Shown one piece after another: positions 48,643-60,600 of a stretch of 64,000 nt of DNA. The DNA is from Branchiostoma lanceolatum (Eukaryota > Chordata > Leptocardii > Amphioxiformes > Branchiostomatidae). The position numbers and the translations under genes were made by a program. Every line of letters begins with the position of its first letter. The stretch's first letter is position 1. The DNA is taken from positions 14,367,242-14,431,241 of the forward strand of contig NC_089730.1 of assembly GCF_035083965.1 (NCBI RefSeq). The letters run 5' to 3'. A model generated the notes under the pieces. The model was given only the letters and a program-made list of their open reading frames with translations. It made no database searches and was not told the origin of the DNA.

Positions 48643-48833
48643 TACTCTCCAAGCAGAGGAGGGGCTCCGACTGGTTTTTGACGTGTTTTAGGCGTTTTTG
48701 TATGGCTTTCTACTTTGCCATTTTTGTTGTCTCTACTTTTTGTTTGTAGAGACACAAAAAAAGGCAAAGTAGACAGCCCTAGTACACTACAAAAACGCCG
48801 GATAGCCGGAACCTCTCCTCTGCTTGGAGAGTA
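48643..48833. mobile_element. MITE with TIR TACTCTCCAAGCAGAGG
   Basis: A 191-bp inverted-repeat element: TACTCTCCAAGCAGAGG at left, CCTCTGCTTGGAGAGTA at right; the arms continue imperfectly through GGCGTTTTTGTA and CTACTTTGCC to the centre. Confidence 0.85.
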
Positions 48834-49937
48834 CCATAATTCTGTATCAATCAGAACGTCAGTGCTTCATCAGCAAGGAAACCGCGAATTAAGACGTCAG
48901 TCATGGAGCCTGATTTCGAGGCTAAAGTAAATCACGTGTTCAAGTGGGTGTATGAGAGGCAACCCCTGATTGGTCACAGCATATGCAAATCAGTCAGCTT
49001 CAGACAACGGAGAAAAGTGGTCACTTGTCAGGCGAGCCGATGCTGTGAGCGGAGACGTCGACCGAGTTTTCCGCGGGACAGAAAGGAGGTTCATGAAGTT
49101 GCAAGTTACCGCTGATATTCACAGGGTGATGTGCTGTTCTTAAGTCTCTTTCGGATTTAATTAACTTGTAACAAACGTCAAGAGTAATTAATTTTCTTTG
49201 TAGTCGCTTAGAGTGTAAACAGCTTTTATATATCATCAGTCAGCTTTGATAAATACATGTAGGTCAAAGCGGATATAGGTTACATAGCTTTGACTTCTAG
49301 TCAGAATTTTGAAGAAGTACGTAGCTTCTAACAACCGCACTATGAAATTCCGTCATATGTGTTCCATGATGTGCGATTTTGGGGCCTTTGCTGTGAGGAA
49401 GACCGATTTCGGTATTTTGGGGCCTTTGCTGCGAGGAAGAAAGAAACGTGACAGATGGTTGCTATTGATATGTAAATAGTTGTCACCAGACTTCTGCAGA
49501 GCCATGAATAGCTGAGTTACACACAAGAGCTTTTTGCTTGAATGGATTGAACCAAGGAGGATAAATACTGAGTCACTTTTCATACGAATAATGGCTGTAC
49601 TGACTGTAATCTCAAAGCAGATATAGAAAGGCAAAATCGTAACGTATCAAAAGGCCTCGGTTCCGCGGAGAAATGTCTGCATTCCTACATCTGCTTAAAT
49701 ATTGACCCGGGCTACAGTTTAGCCAGGGCCTGGGTACCCAAATAGTTGTTCAATGACTTTCACTACAGTACATGGAACCAAGTACTAAGTAACGAGGTCC
49801 TTTTGAGAAATATGTCGGAGGTCTCAATGGTTTTCCCTAGCTAAATAGACATGTAGACCATTTTGTTATTCCAAGGACATTATAATGTCCTTGGTTATTC
49901 GAAGGAATTCGGGAAAAAGTGGTGTGAAAAGCAAACA

Positions 49938-50035
49938 TTACCTCCAAGCAGATGTAGGGTGTGGCCGGCTGCTCCGAGTAACCAGGAGCTTGCAAAATGT
50001 TACGAATTTGCCTTTCTACGTCTGCTTGGAGATAA
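49938..50035. mobile_element. 98-bp MITE, TIR TTACCTCCAAGCAGATGTAG
   Basis: The left TTACCTCCAAGCAGATGTAG is mirrored by CTACGTCTGCTTGGAGATAA at the right. It lies about 300 bp before the zinc-finger coding exon. Confidence 0.8.
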
Positions 50036-50352
50036 CTGAAAGTTCTTGCTTTTGACTGAATACATGAACAATTAGCTAAGTCTACTGATGCAGAGGAGTG
50101 AGTAAGGTTGGGAGGCCACGGGAAATATAACCAGCGTTGGCACATTCACGGATTGAGAATACTGAATTGTATGCTAGCATTAAATCCGGGGTAAACAAAA
50201 CTATCGGGATAGTGGTATTGTGATGGTTTTACCCCATATTTTCGCCAGAAATACACTATAAAATCTATACTTTTATGCATTTCACTAGGTTTTTCAAGCT
50301 TTTAATGAAAACGTATCAATAACATTTCTGCAGGACCAAAGACTTGATCAAC

Positions 50353-51696
50353 ATGGCAACCGCAGCTGCATCTCATCTGACATCGGAGCAGAAAAAAGAT
50401 GGACGTGGAAAGGCTTTTCCGCGTACACACCAGTGTGGCGAATGCGGTAAGGAGTTTAATAAAGTGAGTGAACTGAAGACTCACATGCGGACTCATACCG
50501 GTGAGAAACCGTACAGATGTGAGGAGTGCAGCAAGCAGTTCAGTCAGCTGGGTAATCTGAAGACTCACATGAGGACCCACACTGGCGAGAAACCTTACAG
50601 ATGTGAGGAGTGCAACAGGCAGTTCAGTGCGCTATGTCATCTGAAGAGCCATATGGGGACTCACACTGGTGAGAAGCCTTACAGATGTGAGGAGTGCAGC
50701 AAGCAGTTCAGGGAGCTGGGTTATCTAAAGAGTCACATGCGGATTCATACTGGTGAGAAACCTTACAGGTGTGAGGAGTGCAGCAAACAGTTCAGTCATC
50801 TGGGCCATCTGAAGAAGCATATGAGGACTCATACTGGCGAGAAACCTTACAAGTGTGGGGAGTGTAGGAGACAGTTCAGTGCGCCAGGTAATCTGAAGGT
50901 GCACATGCGGACTCACTCTGGAGAGAAACCCTACAGATGTGAGGAGTGTAGCAGGCAGTTCAGTCAACTGTATCATCTAAAGCAGCATATGACAACTCAC
51001 ACTGGAGAGAAACGTCACAGATGTGAGGAGTGCAGCAGACAGTTCAGTTTGCTGTGTTCCCTGAGGATCCACATGCGGACTCATACTGGAGAGAAACCAT
51101 ACAAATGTGGGGAGTGTAGCAAAGTGTTCATAGACTCGAGTTCTCTAAAAGTTCATATGCGCACTCACACGGGTGAGAAACCGTATACATGTGATAAGTG
51201 CAGCAGACAGTTTAATCAGCTGGGTGCTCTGAAGCGGCATATAAAAACTCACACGGGTGAGAAGCCCTACAAATGTGTAGAGTGTAACAAACGGTTCAGT
51301 CAGTCAGGTAATCTGAAGATGCATATGAGGACTCACACGGGTGAGAAGCCCTTCAAATGCGGAGAGTGTAACAAACGGTTCAGTGTGCTGTGTAAACTGA
51401 AGACGCACATCAGAACCCACACGGGTGAGAAACCTTACAGGTGTGATCAGTGCAGCACACAGTTCAGTGAGCTGGGTCATCTGAAGAACCACATGAGGAC
51501 TCACACTGGCGAGAAACCTTACAGGTGTGAGGAGTGCAGCAAACAGTTCAGTCAGCCAGGACATCTGAAGAGGCATATGATAACTCATACTGGTGAGAAG
51601 CCGTATACATGTGATGAGTGCAGCAAACAGTTTAGTGAGCTAAGCAATCTGAAGAAGCATATGAGGACCCATACTGGGGGAGCGGGCAGCTCATGA
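50353..51696 (+). CDS. C2H2 zinc-finger protein with 15 tandem fingers
   Basis: One uninterrupted coding exon of 447 residues, starting at an ATG in good context (AACATGG). A 3' splice site (TTTCTGCAG) ends at 50332, so a 5' non-coding exon is likely. After about 30 residues come 15 C2H2 fingers of 28 residues joined by TGEKP linkers, and only about six residues follow the last. No KRAB, SCAN, BTB or ZAD domain is visible. The finger backbones are nearly identical (YRCEECSKQFS), whereas helix positions -1, 2, 3 and 6 vary: KSET, QGNT, ACHS, EGYS, HGHK, AGNV, QYHQ, LCSI, DSSV, QGAR, QGNM, VCKT, EGHN, QGHR, ESNK. Probable sequence-specific nuclear DNA binder; target unknown. AATAAA at 52837 may end the transcript. 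Confidence 0.95.
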   Translation: MATAAASHLTSEQKKDGRGKAFPRTHQCGECGKEFNKVSELKTHMRTHTGEKPYRCEECSKQFSQLGNLKTHMRTHTGEKPYRCEECNRQFSALCHLKSHMGTHTGEKPYRCEECSKQFRELGYLKSHMRIHTGEKPYRCEECSKQFSHLGHLKKHMRTHTGEKPYKCGECRRQFSAPGNLKVHMRTHSGEKPYRCEECSRQFSQLYHLKQHMTTHTGEKRHRCEECSRQFSLLCSLRIHMRTHTGEKPYKCGECSKVFIDSSSLKVHMRTHTGEKPYTCDKCSRQFNQLGALKRHIKTHTGEKPYKCVECNKRFSQSGNLKMHMRTHTGEKPFKCGECNKRFSVLCKLKTHIRTHTGEKPYRCDQCSTQFSELGHLKNHMRTHTGEKPYRCEECSKQFSQPGHLKRHMITHTGEKPYTCDECSKQFSELSNLKKHMRTHTGGAGSS

Positions 51697-52836
51697 TCAG
51701 CAACTGATCGATAGTGATATTAAGATGAAGACGACACATAACCTTGATTAATTGCAGCGTCGCTGGTTTCGTTAAGCGATCCGTAGTTTAGTGAATTAAT
51801 GTAGAGCACTGAATGGACTCCATTGAAAATGTGAAGCTAACATTAATAGCAAATGTAGACAATTGGCCTGAATGGTAAAGAACAGTTCATCGGCATGTAA
51901 ATTAAGGCCTGTCTGTCAATTTGCATACTGCTTTCCCTGCTTAGCACTCATCATTTGGGAAAGACTATGGTAGTTAAACACACACCACTACCAGTGGACT
52001 AGCCCCCAGCTGTAGTGACTTTCCCAAAGTTGTGTGGCCCAGGGCTGCCGAAACGGAGATGGGCACCGCCTTATGCACCGTCTGGTGCGGGGAGGACTTT
52101 AACCAACTTAACTTTCTGTCAATTTACTTACAATTTTGAATTAGGTGATAGATATTGGAATTACTGCTTCGAATAATCTTTGTAAATAGATAACCAATCT
52201 TTATAATTAGCTGTGGTATAAATGTGACCTTGCTTGTTATTCTAGACTAATGCGTCGTTGTCTGTAATTTGATATGTTTTTTGCAAAGGAACTATGTTCT
52301 GTAATCATATTGAGATCTATTGTGTATTGATCCTTCTCTAGAAGTGTGTATTAGTATTATAGTTGTACATGGTTCAGCACCGTTCACCTTCCGGAATTCC
52401 GTAAGGACAACACTTTCCACACATCTGTTAGAGAGCTAGTCTCCCTCTTTATCTTGGTTAAAGTTAGTGAAATTGTTGCACTTGCCACTTTGCCTTACTA
52501 TCATCTATGTAAATAGTAACTCAGCTCGGTTAGTATGAGAACCCATACTAAGATCTTCAATTCCCCATAGAATACTAGTATTCAGTTAGTGTAGATGATA
52601 GTCTCACATTGTGTAGGACCGTTCACTTGACGTAAGGTCAACACCTTACATACGTCTTTATCTGGACTAACATAGGTAAAATTGTCGCACTTGCCACTTC
52701 GGCTGAATATATGCTAAGTTTGTTAAAAGATTTTAAAATAATTTGTGGCGAAAATATGATCTAGAAATTTGTTTTGATTTATTGTTATGATATTATCCTT
52801 TTAGAGCTAGATATTAATTTTGTTGTCTGTTTTGTC

Positions 52837-52842
52837 AATAAA
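52837..52842 (+). terminator. Candidate poly(A) signal, zinc-finger gene
   Basis: AATAAA lies about 1.1 kb after the stop codon. Confidence 0.35.
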
Positions 52843-53606
52843 TTGGAACGAATGTGATGCGCTGTTGTATTTCTTGCAAGGACAGGAATTCAGAATGATT
52901 ATAATGAGCATAAAGTTACAAACACATTTGCCAGATTGTTCGCCTGATGAAATGGCTTGTTGTCCATATTTGCAACATACGTGTTTGCTTGATAACGGAA
53001 ACAAATCGTACTGCAAACGCTTTAACCAGGCAAGGATTATTGAAGAAAATTATGGGCATACCGACAGTTATTTCTTTTGATAACAACTTCATTGAAACAT
53101 ACCAATCAAACCGTCTTTTGAGGCGTATTGCCTTTATTGATGTTGTAAATTCTGTTGAACATCCAAGCTACAGAAATCAGTGCAGATAACTTCTAACAAT
53201 GGTGAATGGAAGAGACTAGTCAAAAATAAAAGTATGACATATCTATACATTACAAACTAACAAAATCTCAAAAGAATTCCAGTTGACATTAACCTGACAG
53301 GAGGTATTGTGGATACATTAGCCATGGCAAAGCCGACAATGGGGCAGAAATGTTCACTAACAGCAAATCAGTGTGCTAGTCTCTACTTTGGTAAAGATGA
53401 TACAGTTACATCACAATTAAACACGGCAGCCTTTCATAACAGCCCACATGTACATTCATCTAATTATACAACAAAGCACGGAACCTGCATCAGTGAAGCA
53501 TACACGAGCATGCTGGCAAACTGTGCTCTTGTGACTTCTCTATGTCCTACTTGTCTATTCGGATTCCCCCAGCTTCCGAACTTGCCTGCAGTCTTCACAT
53601 CGGTAG

Positions 53607-53810
53607 CTGTACACTTTCAACGCTGTGGGTTTGCATGTACCTCGTTAGATGACCTGGCTGACGGAAGCTCCTACTGCATTCTTTACATTGATAGGGTTTC
53701 TCACCGGTGTAAACCCGCATATGATTCTTCAGATGACCCAGCTCACTAAATTGTCGGCTGCATTCCTCACATCTATAAGGTTTCTCTCCAGTATGAGTCG
53801 GACTACATAA
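53607..53810 (-). pseudogene. Decayed two-finger C2H2 fragment
   Basis: The minus strand reads THTGEKPYRCEECSRQFSEL, then GHLKNHMRVYTGEKPYQCKE, then CSRSFRQPGHLTRYMQTH. In the first finger the last zinc-binding His is Tyr; in the second the first His is Tyr. The fragment is in inverted orientation to the intact 15-finger gene 2 kb away and shares its CEECSRQFSELGHLKNHM wording, so it is most likely a degraded duplicate. The open frame around it reaches 53595-53930 but is not otherwise protein-like. Confidence 0.75.
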
Positions 53811-54073
53811 CCAAATATGTTGTGTATGTAAGTGAGGTCGTATTGAGGTCACCTGGTGGCGCCGAATGGCAGCCGCCCAGACCCTTGCGACAGTTCCACA
53901 AAAATGCAAGTGTGAATGAAAGCTGTACATGTGTATTATGTGAAACCTGTAAGCCCTGCATCAAGCCCCCCCCCCTCCCCCAAATATATTCGCCGCCGTT
54001 CTAGGAAGCCTGCGAAGGAGGCTAAGCTGATCATGCTATAGCAAGCTTCCGGTTTGGCCAGATGGCTTTATTA

Positions 54074-54454
54074 TGTTCGCCGAGAAGATTATGTTTTCGG
54101 TTACGCCAGCTGTGGGGTGGGTCTGTATGTATGTCAAGAGCATAAGTCGAGAAACCTTTGATGGATCTTCATGATTTTTGGTAGGTGTGTAGCGGCTGTA
54201 GGTACAAAGGTTCGAGAATGGTTCACCTGGCGTTTTCCTACAGTGCTGCAGTGGACTTTGTATGTTTGTGTGTTTGTATGTAGACAACACAACTCAAGGA
54301 ACTGTTAATGGATCTTGTAGGTAAGCATTTATCAACACACTAGCCACATATACTAGTCCTGTACCACCAAATAATTTTTAAAGTCTTAGATAAAGGCACT
54401 CTCCATAATAAGCCTTGATTATTTGGCGAAGGTAAGGTATTCGTGGAACTCTAG
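54074..54454. mobile_element. Short inverted relative of the 58871-60230 element
   Basis: It begins TTCGCCGAGAAGATTATG and ends TTATTTGGCGAAGGTAAGG, ATTCGTGGAACTCTAG. The interior shares GATGGATCTTCATGATTTTT and the CTGCAGTGGACTT block. Confidence 0.7.
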
Positions 54455-54597
54455 TTACGGATGAAGTGAGAAAACAAGTCAAGGAACCCACACATTATAG
54501 AAGAGATGGGTAGGTTCATCTTCCACTGCCTTCAAAGAAGAAGTCAAACCCAACAACAGTAGATGTGACTAACCATATTGATGTAGTACAGGATAGG

Positions 54598-54603
54598 TTT
54601 ATT
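54598..54603 (-). terminator. Candidate poly(A) signal, DHDH
   Basis: TTTATT on the plus strand gives AATAAA on the gene strand, 76 bp after the stop codon. Confidence 0.45.
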
Positions 54604-54678
54604 ATGTCTCTGTCATTCGAAAGAAAATAAAGGCATTGACTTGACTTGTATGCTCCACTATAATTTTCCTGTTTTTGA

Positions 54679-57600
54679 TCACATCATTTTGCAATAAGCC
54701 CTCGAACGGTGGACGCCGACCGCCCGACGCGCCCGGTCCAGGATGCGGGCTATCTGCAGGCTCATGGCGTGGGTCAGCAGCGGACTCTCGCTCAGACCTG
54801 CCAGGAAACGGAACAACTCATTCAGGGGTGCCGAAAGCCCCTTTCTCACTGGACCCGCGGTACGTTGGCGGCGTCGCGGCGTCCTAAATTGGATTTGTGT
54901 CACCCTTGACCTTATAATGGGAATATGATGCAAAAGGTACAAATATGACTAAGAAGACAACAAAGCACACAAAGCTTAAAAATATTTGCTTTCTATCGAT
55001 GAAATTCGTAGAGCACTCTGTCAGCCGGTCGGTCGGTCACAGCGAGGTCGCCAACGTGCCGCGGGCCCAGTGAGATATTGGGGCTTTAGTATTCATACGA
55101 ATCTTATAACGTTACGTGCGAATGTTACGGAATTAACCTTGCATTGAAAATCACTGTTTCCATAATGATCCGACAAGTCGTTTTAACTGAAAAATTCTCT
55201 TACCGTCTTGTAAACACCTCCTGACTTCCATAGCCTCGAACCTCAGCCCTGTACTGTTGAAATAGTTGAGCGGTTTTTCTGGTCGAGGGAGGGGAAAACT
55301 GTGGGACCTGTCTGGGGTGATCACTTCAGTGGGACACCAGAAGTTTGGAATCTGAAAAATAATTTCAGAGTTTTCCATAATAGGACTGAGATACATGTAA
55401 CGGAAATATTTATGGCATGCATGCAAATGGAACATAAACAGATAACAAAAATGCAAATAAGATTCTTATTTTCATAGCCAATGTGAAAATGTCACAAGCT
55501 CTTAGTGGTAAATATTGGGAATTCCATACTTGTGACATGTGTAAGTTAGTTAAAGGTTAACATTACCATGCATAGATCATTCAAATGTGTAAGTCACTGG
55601 CATACACTTTAGCCTTTGATATTTCATGCAGGTATGAGGTCGCCGAACTCTAGTTTGTTGTTGTGAAAAACGTTAACCATGAGAAAACTGTTTAGCGCAC
55701 TTTGTGCCCACCTTAAAAGAGGTCTTTGTCCCGTAAACATGGGCCTCTTGAGACAAAGTTGTAGACATACTACAGGTTAGGACTGCCATTCTATTGTTGC
55801 TGTACTTCAGGACAATGGTGGCAGCCTCATCAACTCCTGTGGGTTAACAATACATTAGCTAAAACACACATTTCAGTAAAGCAAACCAGGTCTTTACAAT
55901 TCTTAAGTCAGTGTGGAAAGGTACCAGCACATATGTACATACCAGCACAAAAATTGATTGTTTGTTTTATTTGTTTGTTTGTTTTATTTCGATCTCCATT
56001 AGTTATATACAATATGCACTATTCTTCCTGGAGTCCCAATATACAAATAAATAAATATCGACAAATATCCAGAAAACAACCTGCTCGCTGTACTTTTATA
56101 CGAGAGTGAGTCAAAAAGTAATGCAACTGGTTTCATTACAGGCTCATTACCTTCGCGAAGGAGGTTCACCTCCTACAGGGGAAAATTGGTTGTGTCTCTG
56201 TGCTCGCAGATATAACTGAAGATCCCTTGGATGGATTTGTAAGTCCACCATCTACCTCATTAATTCAGTTTATTTTGCGGCAATGTTTTAGCGTCCTCTA
56301 TCTGTCAGTTGGCTAACTGCAGCATTATAAATGTCATCAACTGCAACGTTGCAGGGATAGGATACACCAAGCAGATTCTGCAGAGCCTTCTTCGGTAAAT
56401 CAAATCAAAATGTCATCGGAAGGAGCAATATCGATAGTCACATACAACACACGTTTACCGTAGTGGCGCCTTGGATCTACTCTCCAAGCACCCCAGTAGA
56501 TCAAGTGATAGAAGCCCACAGATGGTGATGGTTGGGTCACATCAACCGTAGGCCACCAGAAAGCCTGACTACACTAGCCTTACGATGGACACCACAGGGG
56601 AAAAGATCCAGAGGCTGCCCAAAATAAACATGGAGGCGAACTGGAAAGAGAAGTGAGGACTGAAGACTGCCTCCCAAAAGATTGTACAAGTTACCACTAG
56701 GAGACATTCCTGTATAGTATATGCACTACATATTTTTACGTATAGCTCGAGGGAACAGTAGATTATCATAAAACCTGCCCAACTCATCTTGAAAATCTAA
56801 GCATAAGCGTCAAGTTTTATATTCTTGTATAGAATCCATCGTTCCCAAAATATGTCATTCAAGTAAAACTGGTAGGAAAGTCTTACCTACTGATTACTAA
56901 TGACTTAGTCAATCAGTCTTACCTATTGATGACTAATGACTAATTACCAACCTGTGTCTATGAGCTGTCCAGTGGCAGTGACGTCCTGAGGCTCCTCCCC
57001 TCCGAACGCCATGGTGGTAAACTGGATCGGATAGATCCCTACCTCAACCAGCGATCCTTCTGTCAGGGATCTGAGAAGGGCACAGATGCATGGATGTGGG
57101 TGTGAATCTATTGTAGGGGCGGTATCACGTGGCGACGGCAGGTTATATCCTATGATGAAATATATCGAAAGCGGCAGTTTTGCTGCCATATCATAGAAAG
57201 CCGCTAGAGGGCACATGATCGAATTTGTCCTTTGTCTTGCCGACAATAAATCCACTTGCCCAATATGATGACTATCTATCCACAGCTTCTCCAGGTACGC
57301 TGTTCACACACACACACGTACACACGCACACACGCGCGCACACATACAACTTGGACTGAGATGATCATGAAATGACCTCTGACCTGTCCCTAAACCTCTG
57401 GACGCTATCAAAGTTGATTCCGAAGGACGCTGTGACCATTTTCACCTCCCCGAGCTCCCCCGAGTCGAGGATTTCGCGGACTTTCTCATAAACTGGAAAG
57501 AAACGGCTCCAAATAGCCTTCGAAAAAAATCAAAAAGTAGCTCTTAATTTGTTAATCAAATTCAAAGGTATTTTCTATTTCAAACTCGACCATCTTGACG

Positions 57601-60600
57601 ATAACTGTAAAGCAAGAACACATTTCATTTGAAATGAGATTGATGTTAGATTATCTTTACTTAAATCTTTCTTCCTATGCGCCGCCTCATCAATCTGTAT
57701 CAGCACAGTGATAAATGAATTTAGTAATGATGAAAAGCAAATAAAATCGAGGTAATGCAGGTAACGGTAATGGCCATATAATGATAACGTTACTGGTCCA
57801 CTTTTCTTCTGTGTATATGGTGCCGTGACGGACAGCCTCGCTCACTCGATGGTTATAGAAACCGACTATGACACCGTACACAGCTCAGGGCAGGTCATCA
57901 ACCCTATATCACCATATAGATAGATGATGTTGACCAATATATACGAAGTCCCCATTTTTATGGCACCATATTCGAATTCACCTAGGGGCGGGTCATTAAC
58001 CCTTTGACTGTTTAAGCCCCCCTCTCGCTTGACCCGAATTGACAAAGCACTCAACGAATTTCATCGACAAAAAGCGAATCTTTTTAAGCTTTGTGTGTTT
58101 TGTTGTCTTTTTGGTTACTTGTACGTTTTAAATGATAAAGTCAAGGCTAACTCAAATTCAATCTAGGACGCTGCGAGGTCGCCAACGCGGGCTTAACCCG
58201 AGGGGGGCTTAACCCTTGATTGTATACCTCCATAAAGAAGAGGTTATTCTTCTCGGCGAGGCTGGTCATCTGACGCACTTCTCGGGAGCTGACAGACTTC
58301 GGCTTCTCACACAGGACAGGCATCCCCGCGCGGAGCATCATAGTAGTCACTGATGCGTGCTGGGGATGGGTGGCACCGATGTACACCACATCTGAGGGTA
58401 AAATGATAAACATAGTTTCATAAAATGCCCGCTACTCTAACATGACACTAAAATCAATGTAACCAGTTGAAGATGTGTAAATGACTCTACGAAAGACCAT
58501 AAGTTTGAAACGTTATATCACTGTCTTGCCAATCTTTCCTTCTTTCTCTATCTGTGTGTTCGTCTGTCTTCTTTTCTGTCTATCTCTCTCTCTCCGTATT
58601 TCTGTCTGTCTCTGTGTGTGTCTCTCTCTCTCTCTCTGCCTCTCGCTCTCTCTCTCTCTCTCTTCAGTTTACCTATGTCCTTCTGTGCTGCAAGCTCGGC
58701 ATACGATCCATAGGCCGACGGGATGCTGTGAGTCTTAGCAAACTGTTCTGCTCTCTCAAGGCTTCTAGCTGCCACGGCCACCACCTGCCCAACATTGCAG
58801 GATAACAAAGCTGCTGTTAACTTTGTTCCGGGAAAACCTTTGTGAGCAACCGTAACAACAACAAAAGCAACTAGAGTTCCACAAACACATTATCTTCGCC
58901 AAATAATCAAGGCTTATTATGGAAAGTGATTTATATTTACGTGCCTATCACCCCCTGCAAATTTGATCATGCACCATACCATTTGGACGTTATGATTGGG
59001 CGAATGAGTCCAGTTAAGATAGGGTTAAAAATCATTTGGTGGTACAGGACAAGTATATGTGTAGAGTGTGCTGATATATGTTATAACTGGTCATGAAAAT
59101 ATGAGTACGTTGATATTATATGGGCCACAAAGGTTCGATATGGCAGTGTTGAAAGTTGAAAGTGATGATGAAATAGTACAGTCAATACATATGAATAGAA
59201 TAAATCTGGCACGTTTTTAGGTGTTTCTAGTCAGGCTTTCTATTTTGTCCCTATTTCGTTATGTCGCCAACCGTGTTGAACAAAAATGCTCAAACTGAAC
59301 GCGTCAAAAACCAGCAGGACCCACACCTCTGCTTGGAGAATAGTTTATTTATTTGACCTACATGTACGTTTATGCAAGGCTATCTGTTTACATGACCTGA
59401 CACTGTCCCATGTCCCATTGAAAGGCAGTGTGTTAACAAACTTTCCTTACTAATTATGCAAATTAGCTCCTTATTTGCATAATTAGTCATTGATTATGTA
59501 AAGCACCATCCGAGCTCTCTATATACCAAACATCACGACGATCTGTCGACCCCTTCTCAAGTTATTCATGTCCGAATGTCAAAACAAAAACACCCACTGC
59601 GGTTCTTAACAAGCCGCTAGGGGGCCAAAATTTACAGAACTTACTTTCTGTGGCATGAACTATCTACCACACAAAAATCATGACCATAGCACTTTCAGAA
59701 AATATGCCCCTAAATTTTGAAGCTCTGCTGCAGTACCTTTGGTACCCGCTAGAAGGCCCATTATCGAACTTGACCTTCCTTTCGGTAAATCCTACCCATC
59801 CACTAAATATCATAAGGATCCATCAACAGCTTCTTGAGTTATGTTGTCCACAAGAAAATTCACATCCACACAAAGCCCGCTGCAGTACCGACGGAAAGTG
59901 CCAGGAGAACCATTTTTGAACTTGACCTCCGTTTTCACAACATCTACACACCTGCAAAAAATCATGAAGATCCATCAACGTTTCCGTCCCTTTTTTTGCC
60001 TACATACAAACACACAAAAATGCTAAGTCCGCTGCAGTACTATTGAAAAACGCAAGGTAAACCATTTTCGAACATGACCTTCCTTTACACAACCACTACA
60101 CACCTACCAAAAATCATAAAGATTCATTGAAGCTTTCTTGAGTTATGCTCCTGACATACATTCAGACCCACCCAACAGATTTTTCAACAGAAAACATAAT
60201 CCTCTCCGAGTACAAGTACTCGGCGAAGATAACAAGGGTACAGAACAGTCGTCCCTAAACCAGAATTTGAAAATAGAGTCCCCAAGCTCCCTTCGACCAA
60301 AGCGTAGTAAACATATACCAGGATCATTTATTCGTTGGTTATCATCTGAACAGTAGAAGAAACTAATGCCAGCACCGGTGAATACTCCAAAGGAAACTGA
60401 AAAAGTACTGGGAGGAGGTAAGTAGTCACACGAGACTAGCTTCATCAGATTGGTAAATCACCGGGAATTAAGGTTCTCTGCACACAGCCAACCATTTGAT
60501 AATAACCTGTCAACGTGTCGGTTGTCCTGTAACTTTTCTCGAGGCGATGCTGACGGGTTCTAATTCATCATTTTCTTTAGGAAAGGCAGCAGAAGGACGA

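Larger units (their letters stand above)
46877..50352. other. Intergenic, probable 5' region of the zinc-finger gene
   Basis: This interval holds the dipeptidase 3' UTR and two CTCCAAGCAGA-type MITEs (48643-48833, 49938-50035). A CpG-richer stretch at 48850-49120 has ATTGG and ATGCAAAT boxes and could be the zinc-finger promoter and first exon. A 70-codon frame from 48903 there is unrecognised. Confidence 0.4.

Noticed and set aside
48903-49115. 70-codon plus-strand frame as N-terminal domain of the zinc-finger gene
   Set aside because: No KRAB or similar motif and no donor that would join 50333 in frame was clear; kept only as possible promoter or 5' exon region.
53309-53749. 146-codon plus-strand frame
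   Set aside because: Its 3' half is antisense to the zinc-finger relic and the rest shows no motif.
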